A model generated the notes under the pieces. That model saw nothing but the letters and a program-made list of their open reading frames with translations, searched no databases and was not told where the DNA came from. Shown one piece after another: positions 6,991 through 13,416 of a DNA stretch of 18,358 bases. Position 1 is the first letter of the stretch, and each line of letters opens with the position of its first letter. Source of the stretch: Clostridiales bacterium (GTDB taxonomy: Bacteria > Bacillota > Clostridia > Lachnospirales > Lachnospiraceae); contig DXXQ01000068.1 of assembly GCA_019416265.1 (NCBI GenBank), forward strand, positions 1 to 18,358, read 5' to 3'. The translations under genes were made by a program, and so were the position numbers.

Positions 6991-8412
6991 TTATTCTCCT
7001 ACAATGCAGACACGGATCAGATTCGTTCTGCCCGGAATACCAAGAGGAATTCCGCCTGCAAATACAACCATATCCCCTTCTTCCACAAGTCTGTTCTTCT
7101 CAGCGGCTTCCACTGCGCGCAGACAGAGAATCTCAGAACTGTATTCCTCTCTGACCTTCATAGGGAAGACGCCCCATGACAGACTGAGCTGACGGCAGAC
7201 CTGCTCGGAAGTGGAACCTGCACCAATGGGGCAGTCCGGACGGTACTTGGAAATCATTCTTGCAGTACGTCCCGTCTTGCTCACAACAAGGATGGCTTTC
7301 GCCTTCAGGTCAATAGCTGTAGTACAGGTCGCATGGGAAATTGCAGTTGTGATGTCCAGTTCCTCGAGAAGCTGCTCATTCTTAAAAATCTCATTATAAT
7401 CAATGTTATTTTCTGTGTGAACTGCAATGCGGACCATGGTTTTCAGGGCTTCGATGGGATATTTGCCCGCTGCCGTCTCACCGGAAAGCATGATCGCACT
7501 GGTTCCCTGGAAAATCGCATTGGCAACATCTGTTGTCTCCGCACGGGTAGGTCTGGGATGAATCATCATAGAATCCAGCATCTGTGTTGCTGTGATAACT
7601 TTTTTACCGGAGCGGTATACCTTCTGGATAATATCACGCTGAATAACAGGAATATCTTCCAGAGGAAGCTCAACGCCAAGGTCGCCTCTGGCGATCATGA
7701 TGCCGTCTGCAGCCTCAATGATAGCGTCAATATTATCTACACCCTGCTGGTTCTCGATTTTGGCAATGATCTGGATATCCTTTCCGCCATTGTCGTTCAG
7801 AAGCTTACGCATTTCCATGATATCATCTGCAGTTCTGGTAAAAGAAGCTGCAACAAAATCAAATCCTTCCTGAATTCCGAAAAGAAGGTCGTCACAGTCT
7901 TTCTGGCTCAGGAAATTCATTTTCAGAGCAACCCCCGGAACATTTACGCCCTTGCGGTTGGATACTTCGCCGCCGTTTCTGACTATGCAGACAATATCCT
8001 CTCCCACAATTTCCGTAACTTCCATTCCGATAAGTCCGTCGTCGATGAGAATACAGTCTCCCACCTTTACATCCCTGTATAATTTCTTATAGGTGATGGA
8101 AACCTGTGTCTCATCTCCTTCTATATCTGCTGTTGTAAGTGTAAAGGTCTGCCCTTCTTCCAGGGTGATTTTCCCTGTGGCAAAGCAGCCGATACGAATC
8201 TCCGGCCCTTTCGTATCCAGAAGCGCGGCAACAAATTTATTATGTTTCTTACGGAGTGTTTTCAGCTGCTCCAGACGTCCCCGCTGTTCGTCATAGGAGC
8301 CGTGCGACATATTAAAACGCGCTACGTCCATACCTTCCATAATTAATGATTCCAACACACCCTCTTTATCTGTAGACGGTCCGAGAGTACAAACAATTTT
8401 TGTTTTTCTCAT
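6991..8412 (-). CDS. pyk: Pyruvate kinase
   Basis: The enzyme makes pyruvate and ATP from phosphoenolpyruvate and ADP, the last step of glycolysis, in the cytoplasm. It opens with the family start RKTKIVCTLGPST, followed by DVARFNMSHGS. The active-site block is IIAKIENQQGVDN, with the catalytic lysine, then GIMIARGDLGVELP. ATQMLDSMMIHPRPTRAETTDVANA and the SGETAAGKYP loop complete the barrel. At 473 residues it ends after the C-terminal allosteric domain (FAGGIPLGIPGRTNLIRV) and lacks the extra PEP-utiliser-like domain of Bacillus enzymes. A purine-rich ribosome binding site AAAGGAAAGGG precedes the ATG. It has its own promoter upstream and no terminator before the hydratase gene. Confidence 0.97.
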   Translation of the reverse strand: MRKTKIVCTLGPSTDKEGVLESLIMEGMDVARFNMSHGSYDEQRGRLEQLKTLRKKHNKFVAALLDTKGPEIRIGCFATGKITLEEGQTFTLTTADIEGDETQVSITYKKLYRDVKVGDCILIDDGLIGMEVTEIVGEDIVCIVRNGGEVSNRKGVNVPGVALKMNFLSQKDCDDLLFGIQEGFDFVAASFTRTADDIMEMRKLLNDNGGKDIQIIAKIENQQGVDNIDAIIEAADGIMIARGDLGVELPLEDIPVIQRDIIQKVYRSGKKVITATQMLDSMMIHPRPTRAETTDVANAIFQGTSAIMLSGETAAGKYPIEALKTMVRIAVHTENNIDYNEIFKNEQLLEELDITTAISHATCTTAIDLKAKAILVVSKTGRTARMISKYRPDCPIGAGSTSEQVCRQLSLSWGVFPMKVREEYSSEILCLRAVEAAEKNRLVEEGDMVVFAGGIPLGIPGRTNLIRVCIVGE

Positions 8413-8463
8413 ATCATTTTTCCCTTTCCTTTTTAAGAAACAATTCTTGCCCAGTATAAGAAA

Positions 8464-8492
8464 AAAATATCATTTTGGAAGAGGTTTGTCAA
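8464..8492 (-). promoter_or_regulatory. Promoter of pyruvate kinase
   Basis: On the minus strand a perfect TTGACA (8487-8492) is 17 bp from TATTTT (8464-8469), about 50 bp before the ATG. Confidence 0.7.
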
Positions 8493-8524
8493 CGCTTCAC
8501 TGTATTAAATCTTTGTAAAATCAA

Positions 8525-8567
8525 CCCCGCCGAATCCGGCATACGGTCTGCCTGAAATTCCGCGGGG
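8525..8567 (-). terminator. Terminator after the regulator/YesL transcript
   Basis: A GC-rich hairpin with arms CCCCGC and GCGGGG and inner pairs GAAT/ATTC and GGCA/TGCC lies 7 bp beyond the stop codon of the one-pass membrane protein gene. TTGATTTTA follows on the minus strand and TGTTTTTCATTTT on the plus strand, so it could stop RNA from both sides. It isolates the sugar locus from pyruvate kinase. Confidence 0.78.
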
Positions 8568-8573
8568 TGTTTT

Positions 8574-9320
8574 TCATTTTCCATATAAATAGCTTATATA
8601 ATCCACTGCCATATCTTTTCTGGGGGAATTGGCAATCACTCCCAGATACACTTCTCCGTTCAGTCCGGCCTTTTCGATCAGGGGAGCCTTGGATACATTT
8701 ATGGCCATCGGGTACTCTTCCGTTTCCGATTCATAGCTGAGTTCCGGGTTCAGCGCCACATCTGTGGCATTGTCTTTCCTCACATATACATTGCTTTCTA
8801 TGAACGGCTCCAGTTCCTGAGACAGTCCGGCCGCTTTTTCAGAAAGAAGTTCGCTGATATCACACAGATAGCCTGCCCCGGCAAAAATATCAAAGGCATT
8901 TCTATCCATGAGAGCCACATCCATTTCTTCTCCGTCAATGGCTGCAAGCACCTTCATCTGTGACGCGTAGGCAGACTGTTGGTCTACTGCGTTTATATCC
9001 CTTGTGAGATAAAGTCCCGAATAAAGATAACATTCATTTTTCTTCGGATCTATTTGTCTTGAGGCGAGAAATCCGTTTCCAAGATCCTCTTTCATTTCTT
9101 CCCCCGGTGCAACATTTGCCATTGCGGTATACAGCACAACCTCCCTGTGCGTCACCTGTCTGTAAACCAGATATCCTCCCGCATACAGCGCAATACAGAG
9201 AAGAAAAATGGGAAGCTTATAATAATCCCAGATATAACCGAGCTTTTTCCGGCCCTGAAGCTGGCTGAACTTCTTTTTTTCCTCTTTAATCAGAGCCCTT
9301 CTTTCGCTGACATCACTCAT
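8574..9320 (-). CDS. One-pass membrane protein with a reduced solute-binding-like outer domain
   Basis: I cannot name a family for this 248-residue protein. Residues 1-35 are charged and cytoplasmic-looking, one membrane segment spans about 36-54 (LPIFLLCIALYAGGYLVY), and the remaining roughly 190 residues should be outside the cell. The part reading MDVALMDRNAFDIFAGAGYLCDISELL has the wording seen in family 1 solute-binding proteins, where an Asp-Val/Leu strand is followed by a helix and then a 'G.L.DLS..L' turn. The domain is about half the usual size and has no lipobox. Its ATG overlaps the stop codon of the YesL-like gene by four bases, so the two are translationally coupled and probably work together. 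A role beside the sugar ABC transporter, as accessory receptor or sensor, is inference. Confidence 0.75.
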   Translation of the reverse strand: MSDVSERRALIKEEKKKFSQLQGRKKLGYIWDYYKLPIFLLCIALYAGGYLVYRQVTHREVVLYTAMANVAPGEEMKEDLGNGFLASRQIDPKKNECYLYSGLYLTRDINAVDQQSAYASQMKVLAAIDGEEMDVALMDRNAFDIFAGAGYLCDISELLSEKAAGLSQELEPFIESNVYVRKDNATDVALNPELSYESETEEYPMAINVSKAPLIEKAGLNGEVYLGVIANSPRKDMAVDYISYLYGK

Positions 9321-9946
9321 TCACTTACCACCTCGTCTTTTACTTCGCAGAGCTTAAGAATGTTCGCCAGGAAGTAAGAACTCAGAAATGCACAAAGCCC
9401 CTCTCCGAAAATCACTGCCGGCGTAAAAAGGTTAATGATCACAAACAGCATGGCAAAATGGATCACTGCCACCAAAGCTGTGCAGAGTAAAAATCGCATT
9501 CCTATAAAAAGTGAATTTTTAAACATGGCAAAAATCGTATTGTCAAACCGGGCCATCAGAGGAAAGATATACATCACTACAATCAGATATGCTGCTGCAG
9601 CTACAAGAAAAATCGCTGTGATAACAGTCCAGAACGCATTTTCAAACCTCATATGCCACAGGACATAGCCGTCGATCCCGAGAACAATTCCCAGCGCAAG
9701 AAGAATCATCCAGACGATGGTGCTTTGTTTAAAGTTCTCCTTAAAGGCTTTGAAAAATGATTTTGTAATTCCGCCCTCCTCATTTTTTGCCATTTTCAGG
9801 GTTACATAATAAAGAGCCGTGGTTGCCGCACCTGCAGTGACAACAGGAATACAGCACACAAACCACAAAATATTAAGATAAACACTGTAAACAATTTTTG
9901 TAATAAACTGCATGACCGGATTGTCAGGATTTAATAAGCTGTTCAT
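9317..9946 (-). CDS. YesL family (DUF624) membrane protein
   Basis: A 209-residue integral membrane protein with four to five hydrophobic segments, about residues 14-48, 74-96, 105-130, 147-170 and 178-200. The N-terminus (NPDNPVMQFITKIVYSVYLN then ILWFVCCIPVVTAGAATTAL) is the hallmark of DUF624/YesL proteins. They commonly sit beside LplB/LplC-type sugar ABC transporters in Firmicutes and have no settled function. AAGGAGG six bases before the ATG supports the start. It lies 21 bp downstream of the LacI-type gene and overlaps the next gene by four bases, forming a regulator-YesL-membrane protein transcript divergent from the transport genes. Confidence 0.88.
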   Translation of the reverse strand: MNSLLNPDNPVMQFITKIVYSVYLNILWFVCCIPVVTAGAATTALYYVTLKMAKNEEGGITKSFFKAFKENFKQSTIVWMILLALGIVLGIDGYVLWHMRFENAFWTVITAIFLVAAAAYLIVVMYIFPLMARFDNTIFAMFKNSLFIGMRFLLCTALVAVIHFAMLFVIINLFTPAVIFGEGLCAFLSSYFLANILKLCEVKDEVVSE

Positions 9947-9967
9947 GGAAATCCTCCTTTTTTGCTT

Positions 9968-11038
9968 CTAATCTTCTGTGGAACGACGGTAAATAAGCTT
10001 CGTTTCTGTATAAACAGTACGGTAATTAAGATCCGGCTCCTTGATTCTGGATAAAAGAAGCTGAACCGCTGAATATCCCATAATCTGACTGTGAATGTGA
10101 ATGGTCGTCAAAGGCGGCTGAATAATTCGTGATTCCGGTGAATCATCAAATCCGCATACATACACATCCTCCGGAACCCGGTATCCTTTTTCTCCGAGAG
10201 CATTGTATAAATCCATTGCCACAAAGTCATTGGCACAGATAAATACGTCCGGAAGCTCCGAAAGCTTATCCAGTTCCTCCTCAAGATACTCCTGATACTG
10301 CATACGTCCCGTTCTTCCTGCAACTTCCATATTTCCTGTAATACACCACTTCTCCTGAATCGGAACTTTTAAGAGATACATCGTATCTCTGAACGCCATA
10401 TAGCGCTCAAAGAAAGACTGGCAGTGTGTGTATTCTCCCACAAATCCGATGTTCTTTTTCCCCCTGCAGACCATCTCTCTTACAAATTCCGAAACACCAG
10501 AACGGTTATCCATATATAGTCTGTCAGCTTTCAGAGTGTCGGCAAAGCCGACTACCGGGGTATCTACAAACAAAATCGGGATATCCAGTTCGCAGAGCAT
10601 CTGACTGTAGTCATGGTCAAACATCTCATAACAGATGATTCCCGACGTTCTTTCCTTATTAAAGGATACGGGAAGACGCATCCCCTTGATCTCATAGCTC
10701 AAAACCCTGTGCATGGAAAGGCTGTAGCCAAGCTGGGAAATTTCTCTCTGAAATTTATCGAGCATCGTAGATGAAAAATGGGAATCTCCAAGAAATTTCG
10801 TTGTCAGGAGAGCAATCTCCCTTGGCTCTGACGGCGCCTGCGCCAAAAGATCTTCTTCGTTTTTTACCAGATCGGAAACATAGGAAAACTGTTTATATCC
10901 CATCTCCGCCGCTTTTTTCAAAACCCTGTCTCTTGTTGCATCTGCAAGAATTCCTGTATTATTGATTGCTTTTGATACGGTATTTCGGGAAAGCCCCAGC
11001 GCATCTGCAATGTCCTGTATTGTAACTTTAGCTGCCAT
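9968..11038 (-). CDS. LacI-family transcriptional regulator
   Basis: This 356-residue regulator has an N-terminal LacI helix-turn-helix (VTIQDIADALGLSRNTVSKAI, residues 5-25). A type I periplasmic-binding-like effector domain follows, with ICANDFVAMDLYNALGEKGYRVPEDV, GFDDS and a C-terminal PPLTTIHIHSQIMGYSAVQLL stretch typical of the family. The hinge reads GYKQFSYVSDLV and lacks the usual P-N and A-R residues, though the intercalating leucine position is kept. I start it at ATG 11038: AGGAGG lies five bases upstream, and the GTG five codons earlier falls at the edge of that ribosome binding site. It is divergent from the transport/GH32 operon and is the obvious candidate repressor, probably released by a sugar such as sucrose or a fructo-oligosaccharide. 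Effector identity is inference. Confidence 0.92.
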   Translation of the reverse strand: MAAKVTIQDIADALGLSRNTVSKAINNTGILADATRDRVLKKAAEMGYKQFSYVSDLVKNEEDLLAQAPSEPREIALLTTKFLGDSHFSSTMLDKFQREISQLGYSLSMHRVLSYEIKGMRLPVSFNKERTSGIICYEMFDHDYSQMLCELDIPILFVDTPVVGFADTLKADRLYMDNRSGVSEFVREMVCRGKKNIGFVGEYTHCQSFFERYMAFRDTMYLLKVPIQEKWCITGNMEVAGRTGRMQYQEYLEEELDKLSELPDVFICANDFVAMDLYNALGEKGYRVPEDVYVCGFDDSPESRIIQPPLTTIHIHSQIMGYSAVQLLLSRIKEPDLNYRTVYTETKLIYRRSTED

Positions 11039-11153
11039 ATTTTCCTCCTTCACCCTTCTTTTTATGTGTCATATCATTTCTCTCATTTTTACATTTATAC
11101 CATACGCTGAAGTTTTTTGTAAAACTCCTGCTCTTCTTTTTCCCTGTAACATC

Positions 11154-11182
11154 ATTATAATGCACAAATCAAAATAAGTCAA
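11154..11182 (-). promoter_or_regulatory. Promoter of the LacI-type gene
   Basis: On the minus strand TTGACT (11177-11182), a 17-bp spacer and a perfect TATAAT (11154-11159). The leader to ATG 11038 is about 110 nt. Two TGTAAAA copies lie just upstream of the -35 box. Confidence 0.8.
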
Positions 11183-11310
11183 ATGTAAAAATGTAAAAAA
11201 TCAGCTCCATATTACCAACACTTTTTACAAAAAAAGTTATATTTTTGTCCAAAATCACCTGTATGTAAATTTCTATGTAAAAAATATTTGAGCAAATGTC
11301 AAATTATATA

Positions 11311-11339
11311 TTGACATCCAGTGTAAAAACTGGTATAAA
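11311..11339 (+). promoter_or_regulatory. Promoter of the transport/GH32 operon
   Basis: A perfect TTGACA (11311-11316), a 17-bp spacer and TATAAA (11334-11339) preceded by TGG, an extended -10. RNA should begin near 11346, giving a leader of about 110 nt before the first permease gene. Confidence 0.85.
11318..11333. promoter_or_regulatory. Candidate operator inside the promoter spacer
   Basis: CCAGT and ACTGG form a perfect inverted repeat with a 6-bp centre (GTAAAA), exactly filling the space between -35 and -10. A protein bound here would block RNA polymerase. It lacks the central CG usual for LacI-family operators, so the binding protein is uncertain. Confidence 0.5.
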
Positions 11340-11354
11340 ATAAATATAACAAAT

Positions 11355-11360
11355 CTCGAG
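11355..11360. promoter_or_regulatory. CG-centred palindrome CTCGAG just after the expected RNA start
   Basis: CTCGAG lies roughly 10-15 bases after the expected RNA start. Its central CG matches the core preference of LacI-family operators, and the flanks are partly symmetric. It is a short site and a weak candidate for the regulator's operator. Confidence 0.3.
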
Positions 11361-11456
11361 CATATATTTACAAATGCACAAATAACTTTTACATATTTTC
11401 ACAACCCACAATGTGCGAATGTAAAAAGCAAAAGAGGAGGAAGAAAGGAGGATATT

Positions 11457-12407
11457 ATGAAAACCAATTCCACATCTGTTTCCAAAAGGACACAGAAAAA
11501 CGCAAAGGCAGGAATTGCCGGAACACTTCTATATGTAAGACAGCACTGGCAGCTCTATTTGTTTTTCCTGCTGCCTGCGCTGGCACTGACCATCATTTTT
11601 AAGTATCTGCCCATGGGCGGTATTCTGATCGCCTTTCAGGACTACAACCCCATCAGCGGTATCCTGAACAGTGAATGGGTGGGACTGAAAAACTTCACAC
11701 GATTCATGTCATCCCCGGACTTCATGCGGTATCTTATCAATACCCTGAAGCTGAGCGTATATGGATTATTGTGGGGCTTCCCAATCCCGATCATTCTGGC
11801 GCTTCTGCTGAACCGTATCCAGAGTAAAGGTATCAAAAAGAAAATTCAGCTGGTACTTTATCTGCCGAACTTCGTATCTGTCATCGTACTGTGCGGTATC
11901 GTGAGAATTTTTCTTTCCGTAACAGGACCTGTAAACCTTCTTCTGGGTACAGACATCAACTTTATGACCATGCCGGAGGCTTTCCGCTCCATCTACATCG
12001 TCAGCGGTATCTGGCAGGGCGCAGGCTGGGCATCCATCATGTATACAGCTTCTTTATCCAATGCAAGTCAGGAACTGAAAGAGGCGGCAGTCATTGACGG
12101 AGCAAATATTTTCCAGCAGATCAAGGCAGTTGAATGGCCTGCTATCAAAGATATGGTAGTAATCCAGTTCATTCTCCAGGCCGGCAACATCATGAGTATC
12201 GGTTTCGAAAAGGCCTATGCACTTCAGACCGACCTGAACATGGCTACATCTGAGATCATCGCCACCTATGTATATAAGAAAGGTCTTATCGACGGCGATT
12301 ACAGCTTCTCAACTGCAGTCGGACTATTTAACACGGTAATTAACGTCATTCTTCTGATCGCGGTAAACAAAATTGTCGCCAAGATGAACGATGGACAGGG
12401 CTTATAA
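11457..12407 (+). CDS. Carbohydrate ABC transporter permease, LplB-type
   Basis: One of two membrane-channel subunits of a sugar importer, 316 residues. After a Lys-rich cytoplasmic N-terminus it has about six membrane segments, the first at about residues 31-55. The ATPase-contact (EAA) loop reads ELKEAAVIDGANIFQQIKAV in the C-terminal half. The early stretch KYLPMGGILIAFQDYNP and the later WQGAGWASIMYTA are typical of the LplB/YtcP-neighbour class. AAAGGAGG five bases before the ATG is a strong ribosome binding site. It is the first gene of the transport operon and pairs with the next permease; the next gene begins 12 bp downstream with its ribosome binding site overlapping this stop codon. 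Confidence 0.93.
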   Translation: MKTNSTSVSKRTQKNAKAGIAGTLLYVRQHWQLYLFFLLPALALTIIFKYLPMGGILIAFQDYNPISGILNSEWVGLKNFTRFMSSPDFMRYLINTLKLSVYGLLWGFPIPIILALLLNRIQSKGIKKKIQLVLYLPNFVSVIVLCGIVRIFLSVTGPVNLLLGTDINFMTMPEAFRSIYIVSGIWQGAGWASIMYTASLSNASQELKEAAVIDGANIFQQIKAVEWPAIKDMVVIQFILQAGNIMSIGFEKAYALQTDLNMATSEIIATYVYKKGLIDGDYSFSTAVGLFNTVINVILLIAVNKIVAKMNDGQGL

Positions 12408-12419
12408 GGAGGGAGCAAG

Positions 12420-13322
12420 ATGAAAAAGAAAAAAAGCCAGTTTGCCAGATATTCCCTGCAGGATAAGGCATTGCTGCTCACAGGGTACATTTTGCTCGGA
12501 CTGTTCGTTGTTGCGATCATTATCCCTATGGTCTATATCATAATCGCATCCTTTATGGACCCGATCACCCTACAGAATAAGGGAATTACCTTTGACTTCA
12601 GCAAATGGACAACCACTGCCTATGAGCGTGTTATCTCCAACCCACAGATCTGGATCGGATTTAAAAACGCCGTTGTTTACTCCCTTGTTTTCACAGTAGT
12701 ATCCGTTATGGTCACTCTGCTGGCAGCTTATCCTATGTCACGTACGGATTTCAAAGGACGGGGATTTTTTAATACAATCTTCGTAATCACCATGTTCTTC
12801 GGAGGCGGTCTGATCCCTACTTACCTGTTGATCAGCAACCTGGGACTTCTGGACAGCATGTGGGCAGTGATCCTCCCCGGCGCCTTCAGCGTATGGAACA
12901 TGATCATTGCCAGAACCTACTACAGAGGCATCCCAAATGAGCTTCGTGAAGCGGCAGATGTGGACGGCGCATCCGAAATGACCTTCTTCTTCAAGATTCT
13001 CCTTCCGGTATGTACCCCGGTGATCGCAGTTCTTGCCCTGTGGCAGTTCGTAGCTATGTGGAACAGCTACTTTGACGCAATGATTTACTTAAACGACACT
13101 GCGAAGCAGCCGTTACAGCTTGTGCTTCGTGCAATCCTCATTCAGAACCAGCCGGAATCCGGTATGATTTCCGATATGCAGAGCACCGCAGCCCGTGCAC
13201 AGCTTGCAGAACTTTTGAAATATGCAACCATCATCATCTCCAGCTTACCGCTGCTTGTTATGTATCCTTTCTTCCAGAAATATTTTGACAGCGGCATTAT
13301 GGCAGGCTCTGTAAAAGGCTGA
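12420..13322 (+). CDS. Carbohydrate ABC transporter permease, LplC-type
   Basis: The second channel subunit, 300 residues and about six membrane segments. The N-terminal block reads LGLFVVAIIIPMVYIIIASF, and the EAA loop ELREAADVDGASEMTFFFKI is followed by the proline that ends the coupling helix. The ending, with MYPFFQKYFDSGIMAGSVKG, is diagnostic of the LplC/YtcP class that carries oligosaccharides or their derivatives. AAGGAGG supports the ATG start and overlaps the end of the previous gene. A 94-bp gap with TGTAAAA repeats separates it from the binding-protein gene, which may allow different expression levels of the subunits. Confidence 0.93.
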   Translation: MKKKKSQFARYSLQDKALLLTGYILLGLFVVAIIIPMVYIIIASFMDPITLQNKGITFDFSKWTTTAYERVISNPQIWIGFKNAVVYSLVFTVVSVMVTLLAAYPMSRTDFKGRGFFNTIFVITMFFGGGLIPTYLLISNLGLLDSMWAVILPGAFSVWNMIIARTYYRGIPNELREAADVDGASEMTFFFKILLPVCTPVIAVLALWQFVAMWNSYFDAMIYLNDTAKQPLQLVLRAILIQNQPESGMISDMQSTAARAQLAELLKYATIIISSLPLLVMYPFFQKYFDSGIMAGSVKG

Positions 13323-13333
13323 TTTTAGACAAG

Positions 13334-13363
13334 TGTAACAATTAAATGTAAAATAATGTAAAA
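13334..13363 (+). repeat. TGTAA repeats before the binding-protein gene
   Basis: TGTAACA (13334) and TGTAAAA at 13347 and 13357 lie in the 94-bp gap between the second permease and the binding-protein gene. The last two are exactly 10 bp apart, on one face of the helix. They match the motif repeated in the main control region. Confidence 0.4.
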
Positions 13364-13416
13364 CCACAACCAAAATACCCCTGTATCATTAAAAAAGTTA
13401 AAAAGGAGTTTTGATT

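Larger units (their letters stand above)
11087..11426. repeat. Cluster of TGTAAA(A) motifs in the divergent control region
   Basis: I count copies at about 11118, 11184, 11192, 11264, 11276, 11322 and 11420 on the plus strand, and at about 11087, 11222, 11367 and 11387 on the minus strand. One lies in the spacer of the transport promoter and two abut the -35 box of the regulator promoter. They may be binding sites for a regulator, but AT-rich DNA raises the chance level. Confidence 0.5.

Noticed and set aside
7333..8082. 249-codon plus-strand frame inside pyruvate kinase
   Set aside because: Antisense shadow of a certain gene; composition and lack of initiation signals do not support coding.
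11039..11053. GTG start five codons upstream for the LacI-type gene
   Set aside because: That GTG adjoins the AGGAGG serving the ATG at 11038, and LacI proteins usually begin a few residues before the TIQDIA motif.
11054..11456. Catabolite-responsive element (cre) in the sugar control region
   Set aside because: I looked for the TGWAARCGYTWWCW pattern and saw no acceptable match, although catabolite control would be expected.
13411..13416. TTG start two codons upstream for the binding lipoprotein
   Set aside because: The ATG at 13417 has AAAGGAG at good spacing and begins a standard lipoprotein signal.
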